Shown here: positions 35,095 to 46,181 of the stretch, in pieces
Position numbering within the stretch: position 1 is the first letter of the stretch
Layout of the letters: each line of letters begins with the position of its first letter
Origin: Triplophysa rosa
Taxonomy: Eukaryota > Chordata > Actinopteri > Cypriniformes > Nemacheilidae
Assembly: GCF_024868665.1 (NCBI RefSeq)
Contig: NC_079914.1
Location: 6,477,984-6,541,983 of the forward strand
DNA length: 64,000 nt
Reading direction: 5' to 3'
Made by a program: the position numbers and the translations under genes
Notes under the pieces: model-generated
The model's input: the letters and a program-made list of their open reading frames with translations, nothing else
What the model was told of the DNA's origin: nothing
Database searches by the model: none

Positions 35095-35775
35095 TTCTGC
35101 CAATCTCATATTAATCTTGAGTACCTATACAGTAGTATTGCATACTTCGTATCTTCGAAGAGTCTTTAGTTTGATCACATTTATAAAAAAAAACAGATAC
35201 AGCTGTACAATTATATCCGAAAACAGACGATCTCCTGAGGGTGTGCGGGGGGGGAGGAACTAAATCACGAGCACACAATACCATCAGTATAAGTTTGTGT
35301 TGTTTTTACATTATGCACGTACGCTGACTGATTACCAACAAAACACAGACATATGCCTTAGTTTCACTTACCGCATGCGATTCATGTCCAGCATCTTGTA
35401 GCGCTGGGACCGCTCCATCTATCAGTTTCAAACGATCTGCAAATCCACTGAAATGCTGTGAACAAACAAACACACTTCAACTTCTCACACTATCGCAAGA
35501 GTAGAGTTGCTTGTCGGTTGACGCGTGGGCGGGCTATTTCTTTCGCCTTGACGTGGGCGTGCTTTTCCGGGAGAATTGCCCAAACGGGGACTAAAAGTTG
35601 TTCGAAAAAAACTTTCCGAAACCTGTACGAACGCTGGGGGAGTGTATCGAGCACAGAAATGCTACGTCATACGTCCAACTCGTTTTTTGACAAGTTGACC
35701 ATGTTAAGCATGAGAAGCCAGCACGTTTAATATTGTAAAGAAGTCCAAATGCATGAAACAGCGTTAAATCACCAG
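35095..35775 (-). mobile_element. Second copy of promoter-plus-exon repeat
   Basis: Collinear with 5815-6560: TCATATTAATCTTGAGTAC, GAGTCTTTAGTTTGATCACATTTATAAAA, ACAGATACAGCTGTAC, GACCGCTCCATCTATCAGTTTCAAA, GTTGACGCGTGGGCGGGCTATTTCTTTC and GAGTGTATCGAGCACAGAAATGCTACG. It carries the same minus-strand exon (35372-35418). The GC-rich stretch around 35510-35600 would be upstream of that exon. Confidence 0.65.
35372..35418 (-). pseudogene. Conserved 47-nt exon of a repeat family, copy 2
   Basis: From the ATG at 35418 the minus strand reads MERSQRYKMLDMNRMR and meets a GTAAGT donor at exactly the same distance as in the copy at 6027-6073. Seven of 47 bases differ between copies with no indel. It is unlike any protein I can name. 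Confidence 0.45.
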
Positions 35776-36985
35776 TATTTTTAAGCATTTTTTGAGCGCT
35801 ACTTGCCATATGAAGTTCATTAGGATGATTCTAGAAAATTTTAAGTGGTTGTTGCTAGGTGAATTTTTACAGGTCAAAAAAGTTAACTTTTTTGACCTGT
35901 GTGTGGTCTCCAAAATATTCTGGTCTCTAGATATGCTTTGGGTTTGTCCATGTTGATTTGTTTTAGTGTCTTTTAGGTTGAAGGTTGGGAAATGGAGCTC
36001 TTAGAAAAGTTGTTGAAGGAAAAGAGCATTTTAAGGAAGGAATTGTTTTTAGGTGTCAGTAAAACTGAGATTACAAACTGAGATTGCAATTTAACTATTT
36101 GCCAACACAGAATCTTGCAGGAGTTAGTTTACACAAGTTGTTGGTCAACCACAGGCGGTGAACACACCTCTTTACCCACAACAGTAACAAGATTTCACAA
36201 CTTCTACACACTTAACACTTCTTGTGTATTTGTGATTTTGACCTCTGTGTGTTTACACCTATTTTCGTGTACAGAACGGGCAGAGCAACGTCTTCCACAA
36301 GTCATTGAGACTCGTGTACTAGACAGGAATGATGTTACTCATATCACACACTGACACACACAAGCGCATTGACTGCAGGAAGTATGTAGGTTATCAGATA
36401 GGTCCTTATCGGTATGTGAGACAAACCATATCAGACCTTAGACGGCAAGTTGTGGGAATGCTGTTAGGGGGCCAGTGCGATTTTCTATTTCTTAATCTTT
36501 ATTTGCCAAAATAATATTCCAGACATATTCCAGAAACTCATCCCACATTTTGAATAAACAAATAATAGTGTTCACCCAGTGGTGGACCTACAGTGGGTGG
36601 TGGCATATGACAAAGTATTACCGATTTTTCTGATATTTCTGAAATGATTGAAAAGTAAACACTCAAAAGACACATTGTTTGTCTCTTTCCGAAAATGTGT
36701 GTTCATTTTAAGAGTGTAAATATTTTTGGTGATAATCAACAGCGTGCGCCAGATGGTGTAGATAAAATTTAACTCGTATTGAACCCGGAACATGAGGTTT
36801 GCAAACTGTCTTTTGAAAGTTTATTGGTTTAGTGTAATTTAACAGACTGGATACGCTCTCTTTTTTTGTTCAAATTGGAGGTAAATTGGACAGAATTGTG
36901 GTGTATGACAATTATGTTCTATTATTATGATATAATATAATGATTTATTAATGAATTATCAGTTAAATTCATTTCATCTCATCTC
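35776..36985. other. Intergenic upstream of add3
   Basis: No gene recognised. At 35865-35902 an inverted word (CAGGTCAAAAAAGTTAACTTTTTTGACCTG) forms a short perfect palindrome. Confidence 0.4.
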
Positions 36986-37026
36986 ATCTCTCTCTCTCTC
37001 TCACTCACTCACTCACACTCACACGC

Positions 37027-37105
<79 letters not shown>

Positions 37106-37157
37106 CACGCACACACACACGCACGCACGCACGCACGCACACACACACGCACACACT
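36986..37157. repeat. Compound CT/CACT/CA/CG-CA microsatellite
   Basis: (CT)n passes to (CACT)n, then a (CA)n of about 40 dinucleotides, then CGCA repeats (37120-37140). It ends about 60 bp before the CCAAT box of the add3 promoter. The open frame across it is only Thr-His repeats. Confidence 0.95.
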
Positions 37158-37189
37158 GACCTTTAATTCTTCTAGCCGGACTCAAAGAG

Positions 37190-37265
37190 GCGGTGCACAC
37201 ATGAGAGCCTGCGCTCTGATTGGTTGGTTGGGTTTGTGGGCCGGATTAGTTGGTCACATGATCGC
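37190..37265 (+). promoter_or_regulatory. add3: Putative add3 promoter with CCAAT and E-box
   Basis: An inverted CCAAT (ATTGG, 37219-37223) and a TCACATG E/M-box-like site (37254-37260) lie just upstream of the first noncoding exon. CpG frequency rises from here to about 37560. No TATA box is seen. The position is inferred from the downstream splice donor and the gene model. The exact start site cannot be seen. Confidence 0.5.
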
Positions 37266-37558
37266 TTCAATTTCTCTTGCTACAGCAGCAGAAGATATTC
37301 ACTGACACAGTCTCGCATACGAACACACACTTACACACGCACTACAGCTGAAATCCTCTTTTTTCCGGGAGTGGAGGAGAGTCGCTGTGTGGGAGTTACC
37401 CTTTGCGCTGTGTTCGGCGGATTTTACTGGCCGTTTGTGGAGTTTTGGAGCAGTTTTATCGAGTTTAATCTCTTGAGGTAATCTGGGATTCACGAGGCGG
37501 GAATGAGAGAGATGCGCTCGAGCGTTTACGGGACTTTCACTCTGTGAGGAGCAAACAG
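37266..37558 (+). other. add3: add3 noncoding first exon (5'UTR)
   Basis: The segment is richer in CpG and ends in CAAACAG followed by GTGGGT, a plausible splice donor at 37559. An alternative donor (GAG then GTAATC) lies at 37477. A small upstream reading frame (ATG 37503, stop 37545-37547) lies in it. A noncoding 5' exon separated by an intron from the ATG exon is usual for adducin genes. The start of the exon is a guess. Confidence 0.5.
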
Positions 37559-38955
37559 GTGGGTTTAACTGTCGAAAATAGCAAAATAGACACAACCACA
37601 AGTTTTTATATTGTCTATACTACCGTTTAACGAAGTTTAGGGGCGTAAAGTGAATCACATAATTCTCGAATCTCGCTGTTTGTGCTATAAACTAAACGTT
37701 GTAAAATAAAACTCTCATGTTCGTGCATGCACATAGTCGGTTTATTTTAAACGAGATGTCAAAACCTCATGTAGATAACTATAGTTAAACGGGGTTTCGC
37801 GTTTGTTTTCAACGCGAGCACGCGCACACGCCCCTCGCCCGTTGATACTCCGCTATTCTGAGCGCGAGACTCTTTCCTGAGATTGAAATCTGAGTCTGAA
37901 AATCGCTCGCGTCCTATTTTTAGTGCTTCTAAAGATAAAGAGAGAAATAGCACGGCATAATAATGATGTGGGAGTGGGAGAGGCATGGGGCGTACTATTT
38001 AACGAACCTAAAGTGATTTAACACTTATGCCACGCTTTAAAATGTACGTATGCCTAGGCATTAGATGAGAAAAGAACTTGGCCAAATGAAGACATTTCTA
38101 AGAAAAGTTGTGTTGAAAGGTCTAGCATCAATTGTTTGCACATGTCACTTTGTTAGATATATAGTTTCATCTGATTTAATGTTGTTGATACATTTTAGAT
38201 GCCCGAGTAGTTACTTGGAGCAGTGATCTAGTCCATTTAAAAAAGGCTTGCACAGTCCTTGGCTGTGTTTTACCAAGTGCGCATTATATGCACACGAAAC
38301 AGCCTTTTAGTCACTAAACTGTAAAATATGTGTTTCCAAAAATGTTGACGTTAATAGTCAAGTTTTTACTGGTCTTCATAATAACAATGGACAGTCTGAC
38401 CTTCTCTTATTCATAGGTGATATTGTCTTGCCTCATTTGTGGTTGTGAAGGTTTGTGTTTCTGTCATTCTGCAGGCAGGACGTGCATCTACACAGCTGCA
38501 CAATGAGGCATTGACTGTACAGGATGCTGTTGTGACTTGTATTGCTGCCTGCCCCCCTTTGCGTACTTGTTGTCTTGTGTGCCTATTGTATTACTGGTGT
38601 CCTTCCATGTATGTGTCATTGAAGCACTGTTGTCTCCCTGTCTGTTTCTGCATATCTATGAAATCCTGCACATAAGTTCATTACTGCTTGTTGTCAGAGA
38701 CAGAACAGCTGTTATTGTGTGGATTGAGAATCCCGCCGCCTCTTTCTCCACATTTCATTCAAACTTTATTTTCCCTCCACACACCCACTTTCCCAGAACA
38801 GACCAATTTAAGCAATCAGCATGTCCCAGATGGACATATTGATTTTCATAACTGAAATTGACAGACTGGGTTACATAATTTATGAACATCTGCTCCCTAT
38901 CTGATTTTAATTCTGTAATGTGTTTCATTTCCAGCAGATGGTGGACATTTTTTTC

Positions 38956-39240
38956 AAGGGCTAGTTGACACAAAATGGTTAAAATTTAAATGGTTTTCTC
39001 ACCCTCATGTCGTTACGATCGCATAAAATCACTGTATTTCTTTGATGGTACACAACATACATGACCAGAGCCAGCATAAGTAGTCTTTACAACTTGTGCA
39101 CTATATTCCAACAATGGCGTCAAGCTCATTTTTATTTTACAGCATACAATTCCCAGAAGAGACAAGTGCTGTCTGATAATGTCCACCCACCTGTTGTTTA
39201 GCTCATTGTATTTTTTAGTTCTACCTTTCAGGCTTGGCAG
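38956..39240. repeat. Left part of a CTAGTTGACACAAAATGG repeat related to the MITE family
   Basis: AGGGCTAGTTGACACAAAATGG and TTTCTCACCCTCATGTCGTTACGA mirror the left end of the AGGGATAGTTCACCCAAAAATG family. The following sequence (TTTGATGGTACACAACATACATG) differs, so it is a related subfamily or heavily decayed copy. Confidence 0.5.
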
Positions 39241-39546
39241 CATTATGCCTCTGTTTTGTGTGGGTGTGTCGGTTGTCGTCATCTTTCAGCACACAACAGT
39301 TGTTGCCAGCCATTCGATTTGAATATTGCATCATAAATTGAAACGTGTAATCTGGCTGTGGGACGCGTGTGGTTTGTTGTCCTGAATGCGTAATAAACCT
39401 ACGCATTGTCCCCTTAAGCTCCTCCTGTTCGTGCTGCAGTTGGGGTGGTCAGATGTTTTGCGAGCTTCGATTTGAGTCCGTTTAAGAGTTTGCATTTGTG
39501 TTTGTGCTGGTGAATGGTTCTCAAAGCTTCAATATTACTTTGTAAG

Positions 39547-39645
39547 TGTTTCTGTAGCTCAATTGATAGGTCATGGGGCTTGCAACGCCAACGCCATGGG
39601 TTTGAATTGAGATTCGCCATTGGCTTTGGATAAAAAAGTGGTTTC
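39547..39645 (+). repeat. tRNA-derived SINE fragment in intron
   Basis: TGTTTCTGTAGCTCAATTGATAGG resembles box A, and GGGTTTGAATTGA resembles box B, with TTGCAACGCCAACGCC between. TGGCTTTGGATAAAAAAGTGG follows, like the tail of cyprinid SINEs. Diverged. Confidence 0.65.
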
Positions 39646-40381
39646 GTTTTGCCCGTTGTTGACTTGGGCTTGTGCCCTGTGTGTGTGTGTTTCTGGCAGA
39701 GCTGTGTCTCTCTAATCTCAAACATCTTTCCAAGTGCCATTTGACCCGAATGAGCAGCTTAGCAACGTACAACAGAGAAAAGAATCTCCCTCCGCCCCCA
39801 GAATGAATCAGAGTAGCGTGAATGCATTGAGAAAGAAAGGGAGAGAGGTACAGGTGAAAGCTTTTTACTGTGGCTTGGTTATGGCTGACCCAGGCTTCCA
39901 GTAAAGCAGTGAAATGAAAACCATCCCATCAGAATAATATATATCCTTTTAGTGATGTTTACTAAAGTAAGCATCCCTTTTACTACTGGCAATGCATCTT
40001 CACGTGATGGATTTTCTCATTATTATCTAACAGTTACATTCATATGCCCCATCTGAAGAAATTCAGCACTCCTGTCATTTTAAATTCTGAATAACTTTAT
40101 TCACACATCAGTGAATGAGATGGCCGGGACAGTAATGCGTGTGTGAGCAAAATTGAGGATTAACTAAACCTGATAGTGTTCCCCTCCTGTTGGTTGACCT
40201 GACGCCACCCTTCGCTGTTGGCAGGACGGCCCTATTTCATTCTCTGTCTTTTTGTAGAGGATAAACAAAGCCAAAGTCCAATGGGAATACTGATACTCTC
40301 AGCAAGTGAGTTTAGCTAATGTGCAACAGTTTTGGGATTTTATTGATCGGTGGATTTATAGGTGTGTGTGTGCCTTGGGGC

Positions 40382-40872
40382 CAGTGTTGGGTAAGTAACT
40401 CTGAAAAAGTAATTCATTACTAGTTACTAATTACATATTCAATGGTGTAATTAGATTACTGTACAAATTACGCTCTCCAAAAAGTATTTAATTACTTATT
40501 ACTAATTACTTTCTATATCCTATATCAACCTTGATTACTTAAGTGATTCAAGGATAGACATGAAACGGATCTTTTAATTCATTCAAATAAATAGTATAAA
40601 ACATAAAGTAGTATTAATAACTGACCAAAGTATTACAAATGTGAGAATTATACATTAAAGCACAGATTTAATGTTAGTCTTAGAATTTTGATGTCAATTC
40701 CACTATTGCACACACATATATTACACACAGTATTTAGTTTAATTACATCCGAAGTAACTGATGTAATTAAATTACAGAAAAAATCAGAGTAATCTCTTAC
40801 CTTACTTTTTCAAGGGGAAAGTAATTGAATTACAGTAACTAATTACTTAGTAACTAGTTACACCCAACACTG
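40382..40872. mobile_element. 491-bp hAT MITE (CAGTGTTGGG family)
   Basis: The ends CAGTGTTGGGTAAGTAAC and GTTACACCCAACACTG are inverted. CTTGGGGC (40374-40381) and GTTGGGGC (40873-40880) form a 7-of-8 target duplication. The interior is rich in TTACTAGTTACTAATTAC repeats. The right end lies about 130 bp from the splice acceptor of the ATG exon. Confidence 0.8.
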
Positions 40873-41000
40873 GTTGGGGCATTCCAGATCGAGACCGCTT
40901 TGCCTGCCAAATAAGAGTTTGTGAACTGCGCACACTTCCCATCTCGGGTCACTTGATTCAGTGAGTTAGCATGAAGTGAAATCTCTCTCTCTTTCCCCAG

Positions 41001-41225
41001 GTGTAGAATAGAGCCTGAAGTACAAGAGAGATGAGTGGAGAGCCGAGACAGGGGGTGGTGACCACCCCTCCCCCTCCCAGCGTGGGGCCAAAGGAGAGCT
41101 ATTTCGACCGCATCGACGAGAACGACCCCGAGTACCTGCGTGCACGCAACATGTCGCCGGACCTGCGACAGGACTTCAACATGATGGACCAAAAGAAAAG
41201 AGTCACACAAATTCTAAAGAGTCCA
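41001..41225 (+). CDS. add3: add3 coding exon 1 (with 30 nt of 5'UTR)
   Basis: The acceptor CTTTCCCCAG ends at 41000, and the donor CCA then GTAAGT is at 41226. Coding begins at 41031 and gives 65 residues starting [17 protein letters not shown] and including [22 protein letters not shown] and [12 protein letters not shown] at 41004-41006 is in frame upstream. A G at -3 gives an acceptable start context. Ends in phase 0. Confidence 0.95.
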
Positions 41226-44200
41226 GTAAGTTTACACACAAACGAGTCTTCTGCACCTTAAACTTTTGTGTTTTGCGTTTGCCAGCTGTACTGGCAAAAA
41301 AAAAACAACTGGTGTAGTTTGATACACCCCCTTCCCCCAAGCCAGATGCTGCTCAGTTTTTTTTTTTAAAACAGATGAGCAAATGTTGTTTGGCTCTCGT
41401 TTCACATTACACCACTGTACAGGGATGTTTTTCCACTTTCCACAAACAGATTTGATCTTCAAGAATGTGCTTTTTGCTAAATGTTTACTTTTAGATTTTA
41501 TAGGCTGGCTCAGGCCATGTGGTTCAGAATCGACACCATAGCACCGCGAACATTTGCGTTCGACGTTTGGCACAACTTCTGAAGCTTTGTTTTGAACCTG
41601 GGTGGTTGCACCTTACAGTGCTTCTCCATTACCTATTAAAGATTTATGGTTGTTTTTTTGGTTTGTCATCACGTTAATTGTGTGTTTGTGTATTTGATGT
41701 GATGTTTTGAGTTACTTAATCATACAACACGGTCTACAACAAAACCACAGCTGCACCACCATAACAAAACCTGTCTGGAAGACCACACCTTTATACACAC
41801 ACTCATACACGCTCGCTTAAAAATGAAATCCATGATTCAATCACCATTGTTGACCCTCTGATTTACAGAAAAGGGAGATTATAGCAAACGCACAGAAGAT
41901 TACAGTAAACACACTGGAGAGATTAATGTTAACATGCTGCACAGATTACAATCCTGCAGACATTTCAGCAAAACACATACTGCGTTTAAAGGAATGTTCC
42001 GGGTTAAATACAAGCTAAGCTTTAACGACAGGATCCATGACATGCTGTCGATTGCAAAAAATTGTTCCTTCAGTTTGTAAAACAAACAAAACTCATGTCT
42101 CAAGGGACAAGACAGTATAGGACAGAAAACTGTCGAATCAACATTATACGTAATACTGTTTCAGATGTCTCATAAAGTCGTTATATGTGGTCATATGAGA
42201 ATATGATAATAAAATCATTTGCAAATCATATCTGTTCAAAGTTTTATCTCGGTTACTGTAATTTCTGTCATGACCATGTGATGCCAGTAAACATGGTGAA
42301 TGTTTATGTGGATAAGACGCTTCCGACAGAAATTACTTTGGAAACAAGAATTGATTAATCTAGAGAAATAGTTGCACCACTATTTATACGGCTGTAAAGC
42401 TCAAATAGCGCACGGTTTTGCTCAGAATAATTCATATTTAATCAATTTATGCTTTAATTCTTATTGTTGTTGTAATCTTTAATAAAACACAAACATTTCT
42501 GTTTTTAAAGGGAAAGTTCACCCAAAAAAGAAAATTCTGTTATGAATTACTCCCTCTCTAGTTGTTCCAAACCTGTATAAATTTTAGGGATGCACCGAAA
42601 CGAAAATTCTTGTCCGAAGCCGAACATGATGTGAAACACTTGGCCGAAGGCCGAATAATACCGAACACGTTTTTTTGCATTTCTTCTATTTATTAAGCTA
42701 TTTTTTTCACTATTTCACAAACTGAGTAGTCAGTAGTTATAATAGTAAGCAAGACAGTCTTGCTTTTCAATAAAATACAATACAACTTGATATAAAACTG
42801 AGCAAAACAAAGTAAATTCAAACAAAAAATTGAGCCCTCTCCCTTCATGAATAGCCTATATTAATTAGGCCTATAACTGACTGCTAGAAGAATGTAATGT
42901 AAGTTACTCTGTACCCCTACAACAAAACACTTCATTAAAAACTGTCTTAAAAACTGTCATTCCACATTTGGTCTATAAGATAAAAATACGAATAAACTAA
43001 AACTGTTGGATTATTATAGGCTACATTGCAAAATGATTTGAGAAAAAAAAACATCCAATGCAAGCAATTCTGACTGATGCTGACTGACAACCATTTCAGT
43101 TCACGTCTCTCCTCCAAACTCCGCCCACAAAAGCTGACTGTTCTCTCAGAAGGTGCACTCGTGGCCGGGATGCACAGAACATACTTTGACAAGTTGTTTA
43201 GTACAGGGAACTGTGTACGCGACCACTGTATGATGTCAAAGGATGTCGCGAGCGGCGGGGCTACTGTCAGGCAGCCTGCTTCCGTCTGAAGTAAAGTTAC
43301 CGACCGGTAAAGACGCTTTCATTCGGAAATTTACTTCCGTGCGGCAAGTCCCGTGCTGTGTCTTTCTCTGACACTTTAAAGTGCTCAACGCACACACGCG
43401 CACTGCCAAAATGTTTGCGGCAGTAATAAAGCGCACGCGTGTTTCTGTCTCTCTCTCTGCGCTGGTTGCTGCTTGATCGTATCACGAATCATGTTCGGTA
43501 AAATTTATTCGGCAATCACATATTCGTTTTTTGCTATTTTCGGCCGAACATTTTCGGTGGCCGAACATTTTCGGTGCATCCCTAATAAATGTCTTTGTTT
43601 GGTTGAACACAGAAAGATATTTGGACAAATGCTTGTAACCAAACAGTTCTTGGACCCCATTGACTAACATAGCAGGAAAAATGACAATGGTAGTCGAAAG
43701 TGCCCCAAAACTGTTTGCTTTCTTACATTCTTCTTTTGTGTTCAACAGAATAAAATTGTTCCTACTATGTTAGTCAATGGTGTCCAAGAACTGTTTGGTT
43801 ATAAGCATTCTTCCAAATGTCTTTTAGAATTTTTATTTTTGGGTGAACTATCCCTTTAAGCCAATGACTCGCATGCTCCGCTTGCCAAGTGCATTATTGT
43901 ATAAGCTTTGTTTTAATTCAAGCTTCACTTTAAACTCACAACCATCATTGATCTCTGGTAAAGGCAGCAATACGGAGCGTAGAGTAAAGCTGCCGGTTTT
44001 AAGCTCTGTCAGTGTCAGGGCAAGAACATGAAATACATTCCTGCTGTCAGTGTTATCTCACTGTTTGTGATAAAGACAGAGGCGGTGTATCAGTGTGGTT
44101 AATAACAGCCTGCTGGGGTTTATTAGACGCAGCTGTACGAGCACCGAACAAGTGTTACTGAGACACTATACTCTTCTGAACCTTCCTTCATTCTGTGTGT

Positions 44201-46146
44201 ATGGAGAAAAGCCAGGCAGGGTCGGCAGCAGGTGTATCGTCACACAGGACTGTGTGTTTGCAGTTAGACTATCAGTACTGATCCAACAAGCTTTTCTTTC
44301 ATCCCTCTCTCCTGCTGGGGTTTCGAGCAGCGCACTGTGCGTGTGGAAGAGAGCCGTGTAAATTACATGTCTGTCCGTAGACTATGTTTAAGGTCAGGCT
44401 ATTATAGGCCGGGTGGAGTTTGCTATTCTTAGACCTCAGCTGGTCTCTTAGACCAAAACAAATGAAGAGATTGCTTGTCATTAAGTGTCACTTTTCGTAA
44501 TGGTTAAATATTTTCTCATTTAGGATACCTGTTGAAAGACAAATTTGTAGTTTTGTTTGTTAATGAGAACGTTGCTGATGTTAAGCAAATCGTCTATGAA
44601 GAACTTTCAGTTTCTGTGAAAGAAAATGTGGTTTGCTCCAAGGGATTGCAAGCTTTGCTTATCTGGTGTTTGGTTTGGATTTGGAAAAATATAACATGTT
44701 AATGATATTACAGTTGAATTTATCTTGGTGTATTTTTAGCTTGTCTACTCCCATCTCCTTCTTTCTTGAACACTAAAGCATGACATTGCTTTGGGTTAGT
44801 ATTGACCCTCTTGGGTCAATTGGGACTCTGAAAGGCAAGTGGGAATGCTGAGCATAGAGAAATCTGTTTTGTTTTTATTCAGCATTTCATTCAAGCACAA
44901 GGAATTACAACCTGTTTCATAGAGCGAGGTGAACAGATGACTTTAGCTTGTGTGTTAACTAAATAGTCATCATGTCTGATCAGAGCCAAGCAGCAAATCA
45001 GAGCTTTTGACCCGCATCACAACATCATCAAGCCCGGATAATAGTCATGTTCCTCAGCACGCCATGAAAGGATATCGTTTTTTGGTTTGATATTAATATA
45101 TTTACAGTAAGTTTGTATTGAGATGAAGTGAGATCATTGCTGCTTTAAAGTGATAACAGATGCAGACATGTTAATGCTCTCTTACCTCCGTTTAAGCACG
45201 TTTGCTGTGGGTTGTTAGTGAAACGATGGATTCCCACAGTTAATCTTTCATCATGCCTCAGTCGTTCCCCTGACGTGATCTAAATCTGAACGCAGCAAAA
45301 CCCGAACTGGGGGGTTGAATGCTCATAAATGTCAGGTATGTTCATATGTAGTATTTGCCAAGACAAATATAGCACTATTGCTATAGTTAATACTTTGGTT
45401 TGAAATGGTATATGAATTCCAGTGGATCTCCTTCTTCCTTATTTGATCTTTTCTTACCTTTTAACTATCTTTTCTTCTATTTCTTATTTACTCTTTGTTT
45501 TGTGTATGTTGCTGCATTATTGGAGCAGTGTGGTAACAATGCTCTCATTTATGACCAAACTTGAGGCCAATTTAATTTGATTCCCATCTAGAGTGATTCA
45601 AACCCACATTACTCTCTGTGAGAGTTTGGCCTGGACTGTCTGCACAAGGATACACGCAAACACCATGCCCACTTCCCAGTGGCTTCCTGGCTACAGTCAC
45701 TATGGAAATGAGAGTGCGGGGAAAGCAGTCTTTGGCTTAATCTATCCATCCTGTGGTGTGGGCTAGGATGCCTCTCTGGTGGGACATTAAAATACTTTAT
45801 GGAGCGCACAGATTGGTCAAATAATGGAACCCAGGCTGAGAGAGCAGTCCAGAGCTTTGAAGGCTAGGATTGACTTTGTCATTGAAAGTGGTCTATTGTG
45901 CATCTTATTCTGGCTATGAACAATTCACTTAGACATGTAAGGCGACATAATCCCTAAATGACATAAAAACAAATTGTGTTTTGTCATTTTGTCTTTCTTT
46001 GGTATCTTGTTTATCTTCTATATTGTGATGCATGCTGTTTACATGATTGCATACTGCCCGGATCGAACATCTTGGTGTGACAATCTGTCACGTTGAGCTG
46101 AAATTGTATGTGCAGTTGTACTCGCATCTAGTCGCTCACACCTGTT

Positions 46147-46181
<35 letters not shown>

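Larger units (their letters stand above)
37559..41000 (+). other. add3 first intron (noncoding)
   Basis: About 3.4 kb between the noncoding first exon and the ATG exon. It holds a MITE-like fragment (38956-39240), a SINE fragment (39547-39645) and a hAT MITE (40382-40872). No further exon was recognised, although other 5' exons would be hard to see. Confidence 0.55.
42509..43855. mobile_element. TTAA MITE (AGGGATAGTTCACC family) interrupted by a hAT
   Basis: Left end AGGGAAAGTTCACCCAAAAA after TTAA (42505-42508). Right end TTTTTGGGTGAACTATCCCT before TTAA (43856-43859). The right portion also contains an inner inverted pair (CTAACATAG near 43664-43672 and CTATGTTAG near 43766-43774). The middle is the hAT insertion at 42585-43584. 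Confidence 0.85.

Noticed and set aside
36951..37166. 71-codon frame of Thr-His repeats
   Set aside because: It is a translation of the CA microsatellite.
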